DNA from: Thermus antranikianii DSM 12462
Lineage (GTDB): Bacteria > Deinococcota > Deinococci > Deinococcales > Thermaceae
Direction: 5' to 3'
Assembly (NCBI RefSeq): GCF_000423905.1
Contig: NZ_AUIW01000009.1
Location: forward strand, 36,001 to 100,000
DNA length: 64,000 nt
The position numbers and the translations under genes are program-made. Under the pieces are notes generated by a model. It did no database searches and was not told where the DNA came from. It was given only the letters and a program-made list of their open reading frames with translations. The first letter of the stretch is position 1. Each line of letters starts with the position of its first letter. Below, piece after piece: positions 61,425 through 64,000 of this stretch.

Positions 61425-62417
61425 TTATGCCCTGCGCTCCACCAGGGCGGTGAGGAGGTTTTGCAAATGGGAGGCGGCCTCCCGTCCGGGGAGGGTGTCC
61501 AGGTAGGGAATAAGGGCACCCAGGCCCTCTTGGGCAAGTCTCTTGGCCTCCTCCTTGGCCCAGGCCACGGCTCCGGAGACCAGGAGGTTTTGCCAGAGCC
61601 AGCGCACCTCGGCCTCGGGCTTGGCCTCCCGGGGAAGGCTTAAGAGGGCCTCGGCCCGGGCGCGCTCCTCCTTGGGGGCTTCCTGGAGGTAGCGGATCAG
61701 GATCAGGGTGCGCTTGCCCTCGTAGAGGTCCCCGGCGAGCTCCTTGCCGTAAGCCTGGTCCCCCTCGAGGTTGAGGACATCGTCCATGATCTGGAAGGCT
61801 ATCCCCAGCTTTAGCCCTGCTTCCTCGTAAAGGGCAGGGGGCGTTTTCCCGGAAAGCAGGGCTCCAAGCCTCAAGGGAGCCACGGCGGTGTAGTAGGCGG
61901 CCTTGTGGACCACCATGCGGAGGTAATCCTCCGGGGCCAGGTCCAGGCGGCCGGAAAGGGTCCAGAGGAGGTCCAGGTGTTGCCCGTAGGCGGTGCGGCG
62001 CACCACCTGGTGGAACTCGGCCAGCACCTCCGGTCCAAAGAGGCCTTCGTTCAAGCCCCGGATCAAAAGCCCCCACATCTCCCCGTGCAGGGCATCCCCG
62101 GCGTTCAGGGCCAGGGGCATGGGGTAGAGGCGGTGCAGGGCGGGCCTTCCCCGGCGCTCCTCGGAGCCATCTTCGATGTCGTCGTGGATGAGCACCCAGT
62201 TTTGGAAAAGTTCCAGGGCAGTTCCTGCCCAAAGGCTGGCCTCGAAGGAGGCACCGTGGGCCAGCCCCGCGTAGACGGTGAGGAGGCCCCGGAGCATTTT
62301 GCCGCCGCGGCCGGGGTACTCCCGAAGGAGCGCCTGGTAATCGGGATCGGCGTGGGCTAGTCCGGCAAGAAGACGCTCTTGGAGGGCTTTTTTCACTTCC
62401 TCAGGTGCAGGGGTCAT
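61425..62417 (-). CDS. Polyprenyl (geranylgeranyl/farnesyl) diphosphate synthase
   Basis: This protein has 330 residues from ATG 62417. The first aspartate motif is LIHDDIEDGSEERRGRP (DDxxD) near residue 83, and the second is QIMDDVLNLEGD, where Asn takes the place of the last Asp. GRGGKMLRG gives the conserved GK.(L/M)R phosphate-binding site. It builds C15-C20 prenyl chains for carotenoids and quinones. TAAAGT lies 7 nt before the ATG on the minus strand. Confidence 0.93.
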   Translation of the reverse strand: MTPAPEEVKKALQERLLAGLAHADPDYQALLREYPGRGGKMLRGLLTVYAGLAHGASFEASLWAGTALELFQNWVLIHDDIEDGSEERRGRPALHRLYPMPLALNAGDALHGEMWGLLIRGLNEGLFGPEVLAEFHQVVRRTAYGQHLDLLWTLSGRLDLAPEDYLRMVVHKAAYYTAVAPLRLGALLSGKTPPALYEEAGLKLGIAFQIMDDVLNLEGDQAYGKELAGDLYEGKRTLILIRYLQEAPKEERARAEALLSLPREAKPEAEVRWLWQNLLVSGAVAWAKEEAKRLAQEGLGALIPYLDTLPGREAASHLQNLLTALVERRA

Positions 62418-62419
62418 GC

Positions 62420-62430
62420 TATACACTTTA
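62420..62430. promoter_or_regulatory. Overlapping divergent -10 boxes: polyprenyl synthase and EamA transporter
   Basis: Plus strand TATACA (62420-62425) is 9 nt before the transporter ATG at 62435. Minus strand TAAAGT (62430-62425) is 7 nt before the synthase ATG at 62417. The boxes share a base, so the two promoters cannot be occupied at once. Confidence 0.6.
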
Positions 62431-62434
62431 GGCC

Positions 62435-63265
62435 ATGCGCGGTTACGCCTTGGGCCTTTTCGCCCTCAACCTCCTCACCCTTCTTTGGGGCACCACCTTT
62501 GTGGTGGTCAAGGGGGCGGTAGGGGAGATGGCCCCAAGCCTCCTGGTCTTCCTGCGCTTTCTTTTGGCCAGCCTTTTCTTCCTCCCCTGGGCCTTTCGCC
62601 TGCCCAAGGGGGTGTGGGGCCCGGGGATGGAACTGGCCTTTTGGCTGCTTCTGGGCTATGCCTCCCAGGCCATCGGCCTCATGCACACCTCGGCGAGCCG
62701 TAGCGCCTTTATCACTGCCCTGAACGTGGTCTTGGTGCCCTTGATCCTGGGCCTGGTGGGCCGGAGGCTTGGGAGCGTGTGGCTGGCGGCCCTTTTGGCC
62801 TTTTTGGGCGTGGGGTTTCTTTCCTACGATCCCCGCCAGCCTCCCCTGAACGTGGGGGATCTCTGGACCCTCCTCACCGCATTCACCTACGCTCTATACA
62901 TCGTGCGCCTCGAGGTGCACGCCAAGGCCTTTCCCTCCTTGCCCCTCACGGCGGTCCAGATCTTCGGCACGGCATTTCTTGCCCTGCCCTGGGCCCTTTG
63001 GGAGGGGGTGAGGTGGGAAGGGATACCCTGGGGTGCCGTCCTCTACCTGGGGGTGGTGGCCACGGCCCTCACCACCTGGCTCCAGACCTGGGGACAGAGG
63101 TACGTGCCCGCGCCCCAGGCGGCCATCCTTTACACCATGGAACCCGTCTGGGCTACCCTTTTTGCCTTCGCCGTCTTGGGGGAAAGGTTGGGCTTTCTGG
63201 GGGGCCTTGGGGCCTTTCTGGTGGTCCTGGCCACCTTCCAGGCTATCCGCCGATCCCCAGCATGA
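62435..63265 (+). CDS. EamA-family (DMT) transporter
   Basis: This 276-residue protein has ten membrane helices in two EamA repeats (LTLLWGTTFVVVKGAVGEMAPSLLVFLRFLLASLFFLPWA; second PPLNVGDLWTLLTAFTYALYIVRLEVHA...AAILYTMEPVWATLFAFAVLGERLGFLGGLGAFLVV). The EPVWATLFAF...GE signature is typical. It exports amino acids or metabolites; the substrate is unknown. It is divergent from the polyprenyl synthase and convergent with moaA by 23 bp. Confidence 0.9.
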   Translation: MRGYALGLFALNLLTLLWGTTFVVVKGAVGEMAPSLLVFLRFLLASLFFLPWAFRLPKGVWGPGMELAFWLLLGYASQAIGLMHTSASRSAFITALNVVLVPLILGLVGRRLGSVWLAALLAFLGVGFLSYDPRQPPLNVGDLWTLLTAFTYALYIVRLEVHAKAFPSLPLTAVQIFGTAFLALPWALWEGVRWEGIPWGAVLYLGVVATALTTWLQTWGQRYVPAPQAAILYTMEPVWATLFAFAVLGERLGFLGGLGAFLVVLATFQAIRRSPA

Positions 63266-64000
63266 CCCGCTTCCTCAAGGTGGGGAGGGTGTTGCCGAAG
63301 GCGGGCTTGCGGTTGGTGGCGATCAGGATGGCATCCACCAGGGCTTCCACCGGTTCCTTTGCGGCAAAGGCCCAGGAGATATCCATCTCCAGATCGGTAA
63401 GGAGGCAGGGCCTGAGCTTTTTGTCGGAGGTAAGGCGGAGCCGGGAGCAGTTGGAGCAGAAGGGCTCGGTCACAGGGTTGATGAACCCCAGGGTGCCCAT
63501 GGCCCCCGGGATCCTGAAGACCCGGGCCGGGGAGGTGGGGTCATGGGGAACGGGTTCCAAGGGGCCAAAGACCGCCTCGATCCGCGCCCGGATCTCCTTC
63601 CCTGACACAAAGCGGCGGCGGTACTCCTCGGGGTCGGAGTTGTCCAGGTGCATGTACTCGATGTAGCGCATGTGCAAGGGACGGTCCAGGGAGAGGCTGG
63701 CTAGGGGCACCACCTCTTCCTCGTTCATCCCCCGGATGACCACGGCGTTGAGCTTGACGGGGTGAAGCCCCAGTTCCAAGGCGGTCTCTATGGCCTGTAA
63801 AACCCGCTCCACCTTTCCCCCACGGGTGATGCGGGTGAAGACCTCGGGGGTGATGGCGTCCAAGGAGATATTCACCCGGTTCAGGCCTGCTTGCACCAGC
63901 TCCTTGGCCCTTTTGGGAAAGAGGAGGCCGTTGGTGGTGATGGCCACGTCCTCGATGCCCTCCTTGCTCCGGGCCCGCTCGATCATCTGGGGAAGCTCCT
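63243..64000 (-). CDS. moaA: GTP 3',8-cyclase MoaA, C-terminal three quarters (continues past the window)
   Basis: The frame stays open to the window edge. It has radical-SAM barrel motifs (IEDVAITTNGLLF, RVNISLDA, KLNAVVIRGMNEEE, IEYMHLDN) and the C-terminal 4Fe-4S site (EPFCSNCSRLRLTSDKKLRPCLL). It makes the molybdopterin precursor from GTP. The N-terminal CxxxCxxC motif lies outside the window, so this is partial. Its stop overlaps the convergent EamA gene. Confidence 0.95.
   Translation of the reverse strand, partial: ELPQMIERARSKEGIEDVAITTNGLLFPKRAKELVQAGLNRVNISLDAITPEVFTRITRGGKVERVLQAIETALELGLHPVKLNAVVIRGMNEEEVVPLASLSLDRPLHMRYIEYMHLDNSDPEEYRRRFVSGKEIRARIEAVFGPLEPVPHDPTSPARVFRIPGAMGTLGFINPVTEPFCSNCSRLRLTSDKKLRPCLLTDLEMDISWAFAAKEPVEALVDAILIATNRKPAFGNTLPTLRKRVMLGIGG

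Overview
The window is a 64-kb chromosomal segment of a Thermus species. The evidence is a very GC-rich sequence with strong G/C third-position bias, frequent GTG/TTG starts, RpoB (1119 aa) and RpoC (1525 aa) of the length and sequence I remember for T. thermophilus, the cinA-thpR-recA-rny gene order, and many genes that begin 6-7 nt after a TANNNT -10 box (leaderless mRNAs). Gene names are from recalled family motifs; no database search was run.

Layout. 1-16.4 kb is mostly core: the ruvX end and mltG, an orphan sugar-ABC permease with a small exported protein, a large lipoprotein, a P-loop protein with an enolase-superfamily enzyme, a HAD phosphatase with an MFS transporter, then ygfZ-cinA-thpR-recA-rny, a DUF433/DUF5615 toxin-antitoxin pair, mreB-fabZ, and a HepT/MntA pair. 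16.4-24.6 kb is rpoBC with its own promoter, a structured leader and a strong 3' hairpin. 24.6-29 kb holds a class II aldolase, an alpha/beta-hydrolase that has lost its nucleophile, and a TPP riboswitch controlling a thiamine ABC transporter (thiB-thiP, no ATPase gene).

29.2-37.2 kb is a lower-GC catabolic island: an IclR regulator, KDPG aldolase, a three-gene TRAP transporter, two SDR dehydrogenases, an Ldh2-family dehydrogenase and KDG kinase. It reads as uptake of a sugar acid, oxidation/reduction to 2-keto-3-deoxygluconate, phosphorylation to KDPG and cleavage to pyruvate and glyceraldehyde-3-phosphate. The absence of a dehydratase or isomerase leaves the substrate open. Gene-poor DNA and a possible aminotransferase fragment lie at its right edge, next to mutM.

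37.5-41.6 kb holds mutM, a thioesterase, phhB, initiator tRNA-Met, a GlcD-type oxidase and an MFS exporter. 41.6-45.3 kb is a tightly coupled operon on the minus strand: QueC-like PP-loop enzyme, ABC ATPase, two ABC-2 permeases, a GNAT acetyltransferase, a gene fragment and the MFS gene. It is preceded by a hairpin and a perfect 17-bp inverted repeat built from GGTTACG units. This is the best candidate for an undescribed small-molecule or modification system. A permuted SARP/BTAD regulator follows.

47.3-64 kb is again mostly core: aldo/keto reductase, a CDGSH protein, penicillin acylase, LonC-type protease, glgC with a SagB-like nitroreductase, a response regulator and a GGCT-like protein, vapBC divergent from glgA, a TPR protein, dus, ispH, a polyprenyl synthase, an EamA transporter and the 3' part of moaA running off the right edge.
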